Shown: positions 42,819-51,905, counted from the stretch's first letter. The stretch: 64,000 bases of DNA from CAVROP01 sp050008495 (GCA_050008495.1 JBEKMN010000058.1:6415-70414), one strand, 5' to 3'. Made by a program: numbers and translations. Notes: generated by a model not told the origin, from the letters alone.

Positions 42819-44825
42819 TTAGGGTTGCGGCGTGAAAATTACCGCTACTCCACCGCCCGGCGCCAGGTGGACGTTGAGTTTGTCGCCGGCCTTAACGCGC
42901 TTGCTGCTGATCGCCAGACTTGTGCCCACCGTATCCGCGTCGGGACCGTCCGAGAAAATCTGGGCTCCGTACTCTGATCTACCCAGGAAATTCAGGGGCA
43001 GCTCCAGGTCTCGAGCATCCCAGTTGGTCATGCTTCCCAGATACCACGCGTCGCCATGTTGGCGGGCGACGGTGATGTATTCCGCCGGTACGCCGTTTAA
43101 GACCTTTGTATCATCCCAGACGGTCGGGACTTTATCCACGAACTCCATCCCGGGGTTGTGGTCATAGGCCTCGGGATAATCGGCCAGCATAACCAGCGGG
43201 CTCTGGTAAACGACATACATGGCCAGTTGGTGAGCGCGCGTGCCCTGCGACATGGGCTCGAGGTTGCGCGCCACGAAATGGCCGCGTGCCGCGTTGTTAA
43301 AGGCTCCGGGAGTGAAGTCCATCGGCCCGGCGAGCATGCGCGTAAAGGGGATTGTCACGTCGTGCTCCGGCGTGACGCGCTCGCTCCACTTGTTGTATTC
43401 CATGCCCATCACGCCTTCGCGAGTGAGAAGATTGGGATAAGTCCGTCGCAAGCCGGTAGGCTTGTAGGCGCCGTGGAAATCCACCACGAGATGATGCTCT
43501 GCGGCCTTGCGCACGCAGCGCTCGTAGAAGTGCACCATCTCCTGGTCGTCGTGGTCCATGAAATCGACCTTGATTCCCGCCGCTCCCCATTTCTCGTAGA
43601 GCGCCATCGCCTCGTCCATCTGTTTGTCCAGAGCGCTCCAGTACAACCAGAGCAGGACCTTCACGCCCTTCTGTTTGCCGTAGGCAATGATGCCGGGAAT
43701 ATCCACTTCCGGGACGTGATGGAGAATGTCGAGGGCGTGCGTGTAATCGTCGGCCGGATACCAACCCGCATCGACCAGCATGTATTCCAGGTGGTGCTCC
43801 GCCGCGAAGTCAATGTAGTGCTTCATCGTCGGCGTATTCATGCCGGGCTTGAAATCCACGTTTTTGGCAAAGCTCCCTGACCACCAATCCCATGCGGACT
43901 TGCCGGGCTCGATCCAGGAAGTGTCGATTCGTTGAGGGGCGCTCAAATCGAGAATGAGGTAGTTACTCTCAATCAGCGCACCCGGCCGCGAGTTGATCAA
44001 GAGAACCCTCCAAGGTGTGCTTTTGGGCGTGGAGCCGATCACCGCCTGGTCCATCCTCTCGCGTGTAGGCGAGAGTCTGCTGACCAGGGCATTCTCCACG
44101 CCCGCAACGCCGCCCACATACATTCCGGAATAATCCGTCAGGTCAGCCTCCAGCACGCCCACCCAGGGGCCGCCGGGAATATGGACTAACAAAGGTAAGT
44201 TGATAATCGAGGAAGGTTTGATCTCATCGAGGCCGATGTGCCGGTATTCACCTTCGTTGGGCGTGTTGAATTTCCCCATATTGAGCGCAAATGCGGAGGA
44301 GTCCTTGGCGAAATAGAAGCCGGTATTCTCCGCCGCCAGCACGAACTTCCCGAGGGCCGCCTGTTCCGGAAGGAAGTAGCGGAAAGCCACGCCCTCGTTG
44401 AAAGCCCTGAAGATCAGGTCAAATTGGCGACTCGGTGCCTGGCGCTCCCGCAAATGAATCGTGAGTTGGTTGTAATGGTCAGGTACCCGCCGTCGCACAT
44501 TGAAGGCGTCTTCCCAAGTTTCGCTGTGCGATTGTCGATCCGAGCCTGTAATTTCAAAATCTCGATCCATGGGCCGCGATCCCACAAAATCCAATCCGAG
44601 GGGCGAGTCTTTGAGAACCGGGATCCCCTTGTACGAAACTCGATAATAGGCTCGCACACCGGGCAGATACGGTTGCGGGTTGGCTTTCAGTTCAAATTCA
44701 GCCTTGAGGCTGCCATCCGGAGAGGTCACGGAGAGTGTCTCCGAACCAAGACTCGCTCTGGGCGAGGCCATAGACAAACCTGCTACCAGAAATGTGATAA
44801 GCACAACTGTCATTCGCGTTCGCAT
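42819..44825 (-). CDS. GH97 family glycoside hydrolase (secreted)
   Basis: The 668-residue protein has a signal peptide (TVVLITFLVAGLSMASPRAS), an N-terminal beta-sandwich (TSPDGSLKAEFELKANPQPY to about residue 270), the catalytic TIM barrel (DWWSGSFAKNVDFKPGMNTP, YMLVDAGWYPADDYTHALDI, AAGIKVDFMDHDDQEMVHFY, REGVMGMEYNKWSE) and a C-terminal domain. This matches family 97 alpha-glucosidase/alpha-galactosidases. The Asp in IKVDFMD sits where retaining alpha-galactosidase members carry the nucleophile, so a retaining mechanism is more likely than the SusB inverting one. ATG 44825 follows AGGAGGG. Confidence 0.88.
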   Translation of the reverse strand: MRTRMTVVLITFLVAGLSMASPRASLGSETLSVTSPDGSLKAEFELKANPQPYLPGVRAYYRVSYKGIPVLKDSPLGLDFVGSRPMDRDFEITGSDRQSHSETWEDAFNVRRRVPDHYNQLTIHLRERQAPSRQFDLIFRAFNEGVAFRYFLPEQAALGKFVLAAENTGFYFAKDSSAFALNMGKFNTPNEGEYRHIGLDEIKPSSIINLPLLVHIPGGPWVGVLEADLTDYSGMYVGGVAGVENALVSRLSPTRERMDQAVIGSTPKSTPWRVLLINSRPGALIESNYLILDLSAPQRIDTSWIEPGKSAWDWWSGSFAKNVDFKPGMNTPTMKHYIDFAAEHHLEYMLVDAGWYPADDYTHALDILHHVPEVDIPGIIAYGKQKGVKVLLWLYWSALDKQMDEAMALYEKWGAAGIKVDFMDHDDQEMVHFYERCVRKAAEHHLVVDFHGAYKPTGLRRTYPNLLTREGVMGMEYNKWSERVTPEHDVTIPFTRMLAGPMDFTPGAFNNAARGHFVARNLEPMSQGTRAHQLAMYVVYQSPLVMLADYPEAYDHNPGMEFVDKVPTVWDDTKVLNGVPAEYITVARQHGDAWYLGSMTNWDARDLELPLNFLGRSEYGAQIFSDGPDADTVGTSLAISSKRVKAGDKLNVHLAPGGGVAVIFTPQP

Positions 44826-44943
44826 CAACCAGCCCTCCTTGGAGTTCAAGCAAGGGCTGCTATTTTCCATCGGCCTGCGACAAGTTGCAAGAGTGGTGAC
44901 CGGACATGGTGAACGAACGCCATCCTTCGCTGCTCTGAAAATC

Positions 44944-45037
44944 GTGGTGCGGGCGTCCCGCCCGCTGTCGCGCGGGCATCCTGCCCGAGCGCGGGAGCGG
45001 GACGCTCCCGCGACCGCGGGCGGGACGCCCGCGCCAC
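44944..45037. repeat. Family C GC-rich inverted repeat
   Basis: Arms GTGCGGGCGTCCCGCCCGC (44947-44965) and GCGGGCGGGACGCCCGCGC (45016-45034), flanked by GTGG and CCAC, enclose a centre made of two further GC-rich palindromes. It would form a strong cruciform or RNA hairpin. Confidence 0.75.
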
Positions 45038-45115
45038 CTCCGTCCGCTGCCGGGCGATTTTCATGGTTTCCGGGCGCCCGTCAGCGGACGGGCATGAGCG
45101 ACTGCTATGAAACGT

Positions 45116-45172
45116 GTAGGGGCAGGGCTTGCCCTACCCCGCTCATGAGGGGACGGCAAGCCGTCCGACTAC
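45116..45172. repeat. Two adjacent family B-like palindromes
   Basis: GTAGGGGCAGGGCTTGCCC + TACCCC is followed by GAGGGGACGGCAAGCCGTCC and then GACTAC. The ends resemble family B, with different palindromic centres. Confidence 0.6.
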
Positions 45173-45200
45173 AAGCTGGTAAAGGAGGGGAATCGTCGGC

Positions 45201-45926
45201 TCAGGGGCGGAACTGCTTCAAGCTCTTTCGAGCCTCCTCGAATTTGGGAAACTCCCGCTCCGCCTTGCGAAATTCGCGCGAATGCACCACGCGCCGGTGA
45301 CCGTTGCGCTCCACCGGGAACCGCATGTGAAGCATCTCATGAAACACCAGGTATTCGACGAGGTGGACGGGAGCCTGCGGAGAGTCCAGCGCTCGGTTGA
45401 TGACGATCATGCCATGCCCGGCGTCGTAATGGCCAAGCGTACTCCGTGACTTCTGCAAGCTCCAGCCTAGCCGACTTACGGAGAGTTCGCCCTTGAAGAA
45501 CTGCTGGTTCAAGCGCTGAAATATCTCTTCCAGGTTGTGCCAGCGGCCACGGGGGGGCAGCAGGCGTTTGTTGCCCCGTTGGCGCCGTGCCTGGTCAATA
45601 CGATGGCGAACTCCGGGGCGGAGAACGTAGGCCAAATAGCACTCGCGCGCCTCGCGAGAAGCGCGCCGGCGATAGACTTTGCAGAGCAGGATTTCAGCCA
45701 GCGCTTCCAGCACCAGCGGCGGTGCATCCTGTAAGACGTCGGAAAGGCAAACCTCCAATTGGTCCTTCCGTAAACAGATCGTGCTGCGCAGACCTGCAAA
45801 GGGGCGAAATTCAACTCGCAAACCGGAAATCGCCACACCCAGGCGTAGCCGCTTGAAGACCCGTTGGAACGGCACGACGGGCTCGACCGGAATGGCCAGC
45901 GGCAGCGGCAATTGTTCAGGGGGCAT
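45201..45926 (-). CDS. SprT-like zinc metallopeptidase
   Basis: The 241-residue protein has a SprT-type domain in its C-terminal half: LNQQFFKGELSVSRLGWSLQ, STLGHYDAGHGMIVINRAL, and the zinc motif VFHEMLHMRFP (HExxH), with HSREFRKAEREFP after it. SprT/Spartan proteins cleave DNA-protein crosslinks or act in protein turnover. The N-terminal 115 residues are basic and not recognised (DQARRQRGNKRLLPPRGRWH joins the halves). It stands alone between repeat-rich gaps. Confidence 0.8.
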   Translation of the reverse strand: MPPEQLPLPLAIPVEPVVPFQRVFKRLRLGVAISGLRVEFRPFAGLRSTICLRKDQLEVCLSDVLQDAPPLVLEALAEILLCKVYRRRASREARECYLAYVLRPGVRHRIDQARRQRGNKRLLPPRGRWHNLEEIFQRLNQQFFKGELSVSRLGWSLQKSRSTLGHYDAGHGMIVINRALDSPQAPVHLVEYLVFHEMLHMRFPVERNGHRRVVHSREFRKAEREFPKFEEARKSLKQFRP

Positions 45927-46032
45927 ACAAGCCTTCAGCTCTCAGCTCTCTGCTCTCAGCTTTCAGATTTAAACCGTCAACGCGCAGGAAGCCAGAGCTT
46001 GCGCTTATAGCTAAGGGCTGGCCGCTGAGTGC

Positions 46033-46680
46033 TTAGTTTTCGTCCACATCAGCCGGGTTTTGCTTCTGCTGCTTCTTGCGCAGTCTTTCCTCTTCTTTGG
46101 ATCGTTTCTTCTCTTCCTTCGTCCGCTCCTTTTCCGCCTTGGCATCCGCTTTCTCGTTCTCTCTGATTTCTCCAAAAGTCTTGATCTGATCGCCGAGAGC
46201 TTTTGTGGCGCCGTCCAGAGTATCGGTGAAATTGTCCCTGGCGTCGCGCAGGGACTTGGCGTAATCGGCGGCGTAGGCATCGGGCGCATCGTGAATTCGA
46301 CGCAAGTCCTCGAGCTGTTTAGGACCCGCTTCCAAAGCCTTCCGTAGTCCTTTGCGCATGTCGCCCCTGCGATCGTATTGATCTTGGATCCAGTTCTTCA
46401 AATCGTCTGAAAGCGAAATGTACTCGTCCAGTAAGTGGTCGATATAAGCGCCGTTGTCGTACTGAGGATCCATCGGCTTGCTGCGAAACGACGCGATTCG
46501 ATCCAGACGGCTTTGGGTCAGGACAAGGTAGACTTCGATGCGCTCGGAAGGGTCCTGGGCATCACGAATCTTCTCTTCTTCTTGATCGGACACGTAGTCC
46601 GGCTTTTGCGCCAGGGCCGTGGTTGCCAGAGCGGTTGCCAGCATGAAGAACGCCATAACCAGCATGAGAGGTGTTTTCAC
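46033..46680 (-). CDS. Secreted coiled-coil-like protein of unknown function
   Basis: No family is recognised. GTG 46680 is chosen because GGAGGT lies 7 nt upstream. The 215-residue protein has a signal peptide (PLMLVMAFFMLATALATTAL), a helical body with YLVLTQSRLDRIASFRSKP and DDLKNWIQDQYDRRGDMRKG, and a strongly charged KE-rich tail (KEEKKRSKEEERLRKKQQKQ). An envelope-linked structural role is plausible but unproven. The next upstream gene on the strand also encodes a secreted helical protein with related wording (RIEVYLVLTQSRLDRI against VKKSKCITRLARIKLQ). Confidence 0.6.
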   Translation of the reverse strand: MKTPLMLVMAFFMLATALATTALAQKPDYVSDQEEEKIRDAQDPSERIEVYLVLTQSRLDRIASFRSKPMDPQYDNGAYIDHLLDEYISLSDDLKNWIQDQYDRRGDMRKGLRKALEAGPKQLEDLRRIHDAPDAYAADYAKSLRDARDNFTDTLDGATKALGDQIKTFGEIRENEKADAKAEKERTKEEKKRSKEEERLRKKQQKQNPADVDEN

Positions 46681-46755
46681 AGTCAAGACCTCCTCTCCTG
46701 TCATTCGGAATGACAGCAGAGGCAGTTATCTCTTAGCCCGTTCAGGCTGGCATTT

Positions 46756-46779
46756 GCCGGCCTGAAGGTCGGCGCCACA
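46756..46779. repeat. Family D repeat, single arm
   Basis: GCCGGCCTGAAGGTCGGCG followed by CCAC resembles the arm of the inverted repeat at 9451-9505. Confidence 0.45.
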
Positions 46780-46808
46780 GTCGAAACAGAATACCTCCGG
46801 CGAAGATT

Positions 46809-47324
46809 TCAATCCGTCTTGCCCGCAGGTTTTGTGGCCTCCAGCGCTCGCGCCGCAGGAAACAGCGCCTGCATAACTTCAGCATGCACGACCTCAAGTT
46901 CTTTCCCCGTCTGCTCGATGGGGCCACGGTCAAAGTAGGACACTCGGCGTTTCAGGTCATCGATGAGTCGAGCGTCTTCCCGCAATTCGATGTCCAGCTC
47001 CCTGAACCCGCGAACATCACGCGCGGCATTGCGCCCGCAGTTCTTGAGCAGTTGCCACGAATCTTTAACCCTGCCCAGGTAGACTTGGGCGAACTGTACG
47101 CCCTGCTGGATATTCCCATGCTCGTAGGCTTCAATGGCCTGCTGCAGCTTGATCCGCGCCAAACGAGTTATGCACTTGGATTTCTTTACAGGATCGGTTT
47201 CTTTTTGAATCCGCGCCAGCAGGCGCTCTTCGGTATCCGAAGAGGGGCCTGATGGTGCGCCGGCGAGGGCGACCGGCGTCCCGGCGAGCAGCAATCCGAT
47301 CACGAGAAGCGTCCGCCAAACCAT
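46809..47324 (-). CDS. Secreted helical protein of unknown function
   Basis: No family is recognised. The 171-residue protein starts MVWRTLLVIGLLLAGTPVAL (signal peptide). The body is helical: ERLLARIQKETDPVKKSKCI, KLQQAIEAYEHGNIQQGVQF and LRVDAR-type charged segments (ELREDARLIDDLKRRVSYFD). It follows the TPR gene by 13 bp, so uvrA, the TPR gene and this gene probably share a transcript. Confidence 0.65.
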   Translation of the reverse strand: MVWRTLLVIGLLLAGTPVALAGAPSGPSSDTEERLLARIQKETDPVKKSKCITRLARIKLQQAIEAYEHGNIQQGVQFAQVYLGRVKDSWQLLKNCGRNAARDVRGFRELDIELREDARLIDDLKRRVSYFDRGPIEQTGKELEVVHAEVMQALFPAARALEATKPAGKTD

Positions 47325-47337
47325 ACCTGTATTATAG

Positions 47338-48732
47338 CTATTTCTGCAACTGGTGTCGGAGTAGCTTGACGCGCTGCGTGGCCTGCCACTCGTGGTCAGG
47401 GCTTTGACCCTTCGATAGCTGGAGAAACCGCTCGTAGTTGTCAAGGGCCTTCTGAACGACGTGCAGATTGTCGTAAGAGGAGGCGAGCGCGAAAAAGAGC
47501 ATGGGAGGAGGATTGGGCGCACGCACCAGGGCTTCCAGCAGAGGGATAGCCTCTTGATAACGCTTCTGCAAATAGAGACTGGAGGCCAGCCCTTCCGCCG
47601 CTTCACGACTCCTCGGATTGCCCTTCAAGGCCGTTCGAAATTCAGCTTCTGCCTCCGTCAGATTGTCCTCCTCCAGCAAGGTTTGTCCCAAAGCTCTGTG
47701 CAGGTCGGCGTCCGCTGGAGCCGAGAGCAGCGCCTGGCGATAAAACTTCTCAGAGTCCGAATACTTCTTCAGAAGAGCGCAGACATCTCCCAGAGCGGCG
47801 ACCAGACCGGCAGTGTCCGGCTTGGCACGGTAGACTGTTACGAGGTCCTCGTACGCTTGAGCGTTCTTGCCTTGCTCGAGGTACAAGCGCGCCAAATGAA
47901 ATCGGGTATCAAGATCCTCAGGATGGGCGACAAGGTAATGCTCGAAATGAGTGCCCGCATTGTCCTTGTCCTTCAGTCCCTCCGCGGCCAGGGCCATACC
48001 CAATTGAGCTTGGGAGAGCGCGGGGTCCAGATCAGAAGCCCTTTGAAAAGACCCGAGCGCCTCCGGGTAGCGCTTCTGCTGCAGGTAGAGTTGACCCAAG
48101 TCGTACTGCGCCGCGGCCAGCTTGGGGTCGAGTCGCAACACCGTCTGGTACTGTTTTTCGGCGCGCTCCCCTTGGCCAGTCAAGGCCAGCGCCCTGCCAT
48201 AGTACAACTGGGCGCGGACATGATCCGGTTTAAGAGTCGCGGCCTTTTCCAAGTGTCCCAAAGCAGCCTGGGGATTATTCATCTGCATCAGCAGGATCCC
48301 CAGGTTCAGGCGGGCTTCAAAAAGGTTGGGGTCAAGCTCCACGGCCTTGCGGTACGCCGCGACAGCTTCCTCCTGCTGGTGCAGTCCGGTGTAGGCATAG
48401 CCTAAGTTGAACCAGGCCGCGGTTAAAGTGGGTTGGGCTGCAACCACTTGTTTCAGAGCGTCCGCCGCGGCGGTAAAGTCGTTCTTCCCGAGGGCGTCTT
48501 GGGCAGTGTGCAGAAGCGTGGGTACGTCAGCATCGCGGCTTTGGAGCAGGCCTTCCTTGGCCGTCGCCGGCGCCAGCAGAATACAGCAAAGACAAAAAAC
48601 GATGCGGGCCTCTTCCCAATACCGCCCTCTCCCGCGGGGCCGAACATCACCGGAATCGTTCCCGGGGGACCAAGTGTCAGAACGAAGTGAACAGACCTCT
48701 CCCGGGGCCGCAGGCCGGAGATTTGCGCGCAT
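47338..48732 (-). CDS. TPR-repeat protein, translationally coupled to uvrA
   Basis: The 464-residue protein consists mainly of about ten TPRs (for example ALKQVVAAQPTLTAAWFNLG, AYRKAVELDPNLFEARLNLG, AQYDLGQLYLQQKRYPEALG). A hydrophobic stretch IVFCLCCILLAPATA near residues 44-58 may be a signal or anchor, which suggests that the true start could lie later than ATG 48732. That ATG overlaps the uvrA stop codon (TAATG). Its function is unknown; TPRs of this kind scaffold protein complexes. Confidence 0.75.
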   Translation of the reverse strand: MRANLRPAAPGEVCSLRSDTWSPGNDSGDVRPRGRGRYWEEARIVFCLCCILLAPATAKEGLLQSRDADVPTLLHTAQDALGKNDFTAAADALKQVVAAQPTLTAAWFNLGYAYTGLHQQEEAVAAYRKAVELDPNLFEARLNLGILLMQMNNPQAALGHLEKAATLKPDHVRAQLYYGRALALTGQGERAEKQYQTVLRLDPKLAAAQYDLGQLYLQQKRYPEALGSFQRASDLDPALSQAQLGMALAAEGLKDKDNAGTHFEHYLVAHPEDLDTRFHLARLYLEQGKNAQAYEDLVTVYRAKPDTAGLVAALGDVCALLKKYSDSEKFYRQALLSAPADADLHRALGQTLLEEDNLTEAEAEFRTALKGNPRSREAAEGLASSLYLQKRYQEAIPLLEALVRAPNPPPMLFFALASSYDNLHVVQKALDNYERFLQLSKGQSPDHEWQATQRVKLLRHQLQK

Positions 48733-51700
48733 TACTCCTTCGCCCCCTTGTGGTTTCGCAGGTATTTGGCCAGGAACTTCCCGGTGAAAGACAGCGGATT
48801 CTTGACCAGGCTTTCGGGAGGTCCAGCCACCACTACGTAACCGCCCGAATCACCGCCCTCGGGCCCCAAGTCGATGATCCAGTCAGCGGTCTTCAGGACG
48901 TCCATGTTGTGCTCGATGATGAGCACGCTTGAACCGGCGTCGTTCAGCCTGCGAAACGCGGACAGCAACTTACTGATATCGTCGAAGTGCAAACCCGTGG
49001 TCGGTTCGTCAAAAATGAAGAGCATGTTTTCGACCGCCTGATGGGCCAGGTGTGCTGCCAGGCGCACGCGCTGGGCCTCGCCCCCCGAAAGCGTGGTGGC
49101 GGACTGCCCCAAGCGCAAGTAGCCGAGCCCGACCTCGTCCAGTATCCGGATCTTCTGGGTTATTTTGGGCAGGCCGGCAAAGAAGCTCAGGGCCTCCTTC
49201 ACCGTCATATGCAATACTTCATTAATATTTTTTCCCTTATAACGCACATCCAGAACGCTCGGTTTATAACGGCGCCCGCCACATTCCTCGCAAACCAGTT
49301 CAACATCAGCCAGGAATTGCATCTCCAGCGTGACGGTGCCATCCCCCTGGCAGGTCTCACATCGGCCCCCGGGAATATTGAAGGAGAAATATCCAGGTGA
49401 ATAGCCGCGCTTGCGGGCCTCAGGCGTCGCGGCAAACACTTCCCGAATGGCGTCGAAGGCCTTGATATAGGTGACGGGGTTGGAACGAGGCGTCCGGCCC
49501 AACGGCGACTGGTCCACGAGCACAACCTCCGCCACTTGCTGATCGCCTTCGATCCGCTCGTACTGGGCGCGCGGGGCGGGCACCCCGCGGCGTGAAAGTA
49601 GGGAGTTATAAAGAACGTCATGCACCAGTGTGGACTTCCCGGAACCCGAAACGCCGCTCACACACACCATGAGCCCCAACGGAATATCCACGTCGATCGA
49701 TTTCAGGTTGTGTTCGCGCGCGCCACGAATGCGCAGCCAGGCCTTTCCGGGTTTGCGGCGTTCCGCTGGCAAGGGGATCTCGAGGCCGCCGGACAGATAA
49801 CGGCCGGTGAGCGAGTGAGGGTCGGCCAGGAGGCCAGCCAAATCGCCTTCGTACACCAGGCGGCCGCCCTGCTCTCCTGCCCCCGGTCCCAGGTCCAGAA
49901 TCTTGTCCGACTCGCGCATCATCTCCGGATCGTGCTCGACCACCAAGACCGTATTGCCGAGGTCGCGCAAGGTCTTCAGGATTTCAATGAGCCTGCCGGT
50001 ATCACGGGGATGCAGCCCAATGGAGGGTTCGTCGAGCACATAGAGCGCGCCTACCAGGTTAGAACCGAGCGCGGTGGCCAACTGAATTCGCTGCGACTCG
50101 CCGCCTGACAGGGTGGACGTCAGGCGGTCGAGCGTCAAGTATTCCAAACCGACCTTGTAGAGGAATTTCAAACGCGAGCGGATTTCCTCGAGCACCTTGT
50201 CAGCTACCGTCTGCTGCTCCGCAGATAGCTGGAGTTCGTTGAAGAAGGGATAGGCTTCCTGAATCGACATGCGGCAGACATCTGTAATGTTCTTTCCGCC
50301 CAGAAGAACGTGCAAGGCTTCGCGCCGCAGCCGGCCCCCCTGGCATTCCGGGCAAAGCGTGTATCCGCGATATCGGCTGAGGAACACGCGCACGTGCAGC
50401 TTGTACTTCTTCCTTTCGAGATAATCGAAAAACCCGCGAATGCCCGGAAAACTATCGTCGCCCTCGAGCAGCCACAACCGCTCTTCCGCAGCCAGGCGGA
50501 AGTAAGGAACATCCAGAGGAATCCCTTTGGCCCGCGCCGCACGCTTCATGTCGTTATAAAGCACACGGTAACGCGGCTTCGTCCAGGGATCTATGGCGCC
50601 TCCGGCCAGCGTCTTGTTCTTGTCCGGAATAACCAAGTTCATATCGAAATCGATCGTGTTGCCGAAACCCTGACAGCGTGGACAAGCGCCGTAAGGATTG
50701 TTGAACGAAAAGAGGCTTGGCTCAGGCGCTTGAAACGTGATCTTGCACCGTTTGCACTCAAACCGCCCGCTGAACACCAGCCGCTCCGGCGGTACGGGCA
50801 CGCCATGGCGTACCCCTACGGAATTGTCCTCCTGTACGGGCCCGTCACGGAGTGCCCCTACGGAACCGGACTCCGCGGGGAGGAACTCCAGCACCGCCTC
50901 GCCGGCTTCGCGGAAGCAAAGCTCGACGGAATCAATCAACCGCTGGCGGACCTCTGCCGCCAATGCCAACCGGTCCACCAGAACGTAGACGGGCGCAGAG
51001 AAATCGACCTCGAGCAGCGACTCCGGGGTTGAGAATTCGAACACATGCCCATCCTGGTAAAGCCGGTTGAACCCATGTTGGCGAAGCGCAAACAATCGTG
51101 GCTTGAGTGCTTCCTGCGGCGGTGTCGGTGGGTGAGCCGGAAGGCGCGCTCCTGTCATCCTGAACGCAGCGGAGGATCTCCGCAGTTCGGCGGAGCCCCC
51201 GGGGCCAGAGAGGGACGGCGGCGATGCATCGCTGCGCTCCGGATGACGGACCGCCGGTTCCGATGCGGCCGAAGACCCGCCCGAATTCACTTGGAAGAGA
51301 ACGTAAAAGCGCCGGCCGGCTTCCATCGCGCAGACCTGGTCGGCGATATCATCCACATGGTCTCGGCGCACTACTTGGCCGCATTGGTAGCAGGTGGTGG
51401 TGCCGACGCGCGCAAACAAGAGCCGAAGATAATCGTAGATTTCAGTGGCGGTGGCCACTGTCGAGCGAGGATTACGAGTGGTGTTCTTCTGGCGGATCGC
51501 CACGGGTGGAGCGATCCCCACCACTTCGTCAACGTCCGGCTTCTCCATGCGTTCCAGGAACTGGCGAGCGTAGGCGGAGAGAGACTCGATGTAACGACGC
51601 TGCCCCTCGGCATAAAGCGTGTCAAAAGCCAGACTGGATTTGCCCGAGCCGGAAAGACCCGTCACCACCGTCAGCCGGTTGTGGGGTATGGAGCAGTCGA

Positions 51701-51905
51701 TATTCCTCAAATTATGGACCCGCGCTCCACGCACGATAATGGAATCCGCTTCGCCGTTCCTGGAAAGCTGACCTGATTCCGCACTCGCCGTTGGCAGAGG
51801 CGCATCACCCTGCATCCCGGCTGTGTCGACGCCTAAAGCGCCTCCACCGCTCGCGGCAGCGGACGGCGCCATACTCCTGCCCGTTTGGTTGCGGCCTGTA
51901 GCCAT
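48732..51905 (-). CDS. uvrA: Excinuclease ABC subunit A with in-frame repeat insertions
   Basis: UvrA detects DNA damage and loads UvrB. Both ABC ATPase halves are intact: Walker A GLSGSGKSSLAF (about 83-94) and VSGVSGSGKSTL, signatures LSGGESQRIQLATALG and LSGGEAQRVRLAAHLA, and zinc modules CKRC...CPRC and CETC...CEEC. The protein is 1057 residues, against roughly 940-960 usual for the family. The excess is an N-terminal extension of about 50 residues, a family A repeat at residues about 220-251 and two family B palindromes at about 348-371. All are read in frame, in the UvrB-binding/signature region and just before a zinc module. TAATG couples it to the TPR gene. Confidence 0.96.
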   Translation of the reverse strand: MATGRNQTGRSMAPSAAASGGGALGVDTAGMQGDAPLPTASAESGQLSRNGEADSIIVRGARVHNLRNIDCSIPHNRLTVVTGLSGSGKSSLAFDTLYAEGQRRYIESLSAYARQFLERMEKPDVDEVVGIAPPVAIRQKNTTRNPRSTVATATEIYDYLRLLFARVGTTTCYQCGQVVRRDHVDDIADQVCAMEAGRRFYVLFQVNSGGSSAASEPAVRHPERSDASPPSLSGPGGSAELRRSSAAFRMTGARLPAHPPTPPQEALKPRLFALRQHGFNRLYQDGHVFEFSTPESLLEVDFSAPVYVLVDRLALAAEVRQRLIDSVELCFREAGEAVLEFLPAESGSVGALRDGPVQEDNSVGVRHGVPVPPERLVFSGRFECKRCKITFQAPEPSLFSFNNPYGACPRCQGFGNTIDFDMNLVIPDKNKTLAGGAIDPWTKPRYRVLYNDMKRAARAKGIPLDVPYFRLAAEERLWLLEGDDSFPGIRGFFDYLERKKYKLHVRVFLSRYRGYTLCPECQGGRLRREALHVLLGGKNITDVCRMSIQEAYPFFNELQLSAEQQTVADKVLEEIRSRLKFLYKVGLEYLTLDRLTSTLSGGESQRIQLATALGSNLVGALYVLDEPSIGLHPRDTGRLIEILKTLRDLGNTVLVVEHDPEMMRESDKILDLGPGAGEQGGRLVYEGDLAGLLADPHSLTGRYLSGGLEIPLPAERRKPGKAWLRIRGAREHNLKSIDVDIPLGLMVCVSGVSGSGKSTLVHDVLYNSLLSRRGVPAPRAQYERIEGDQQVAEVVLVDQSPLGRTPRSNPVTYIKAFDAIREVFAATPEARKRGYSPGYFSFNIPGGRCETCQGDGTVTLEMQFLADVELVCEECGGRRYKPSVLDVRYKGKNINEVLHMTVKEALSFFAGLPKITQKIRILDEVGLGYLRLGQSATTLSGGEAQRVRLAAHLAHQAVENMLFIFDEPTTGLHFDDISKLLSAFRRLNDAGSSVLIIEHNMDVLKTADWIIDLGPEGGDSGGYVVVAGPPESLVKNPLSFTGKFLAKYLRNHKGAKE
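50792..50861. repeat. Two family B palindromes inside uvrA
   Basis: Copies 50792-50819 (GTACGGGCACG...CGTACCCCTAC) and 50834-50861 (GTACGGGCCCG...GTGCCCCTAC) lie 14 bp apart and are translated as residues about 348-371 of UvrA. Confidence 0.8.
51154..51247. repeat. Complete family A repeat inside uvrA
   Basis: Arm GTCATCCTGAACGCAGCG + GAGGATCTC (51154-51180) and the reverse arm GATGCATCGCTGCGCTCC + GGATGAC (51223-51247) form a 94 bp fold-back. It is translated as residues about 220-251, including VRHPERSDASP and AAFRMTG. Confidence 0.8.

Larger units (their letters stand above)
44826..45200. other. Gene-free stretch filled with GC-rich repeats
   Basis: The stretch between the GH97 and SprT-like genes, both minus strand, consists largely of the family C inverted repeat (44944-45037) and a double family B-like palindrome (45116-45172). 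No coding sequence is seen. Confidence 0.6.

Noticed and set aside
44944..45172. CRISPR-like array
   Set aside because: The palindromes differ in sequence and spacing, there are no regular spacers, and no cas gene is present in the window.
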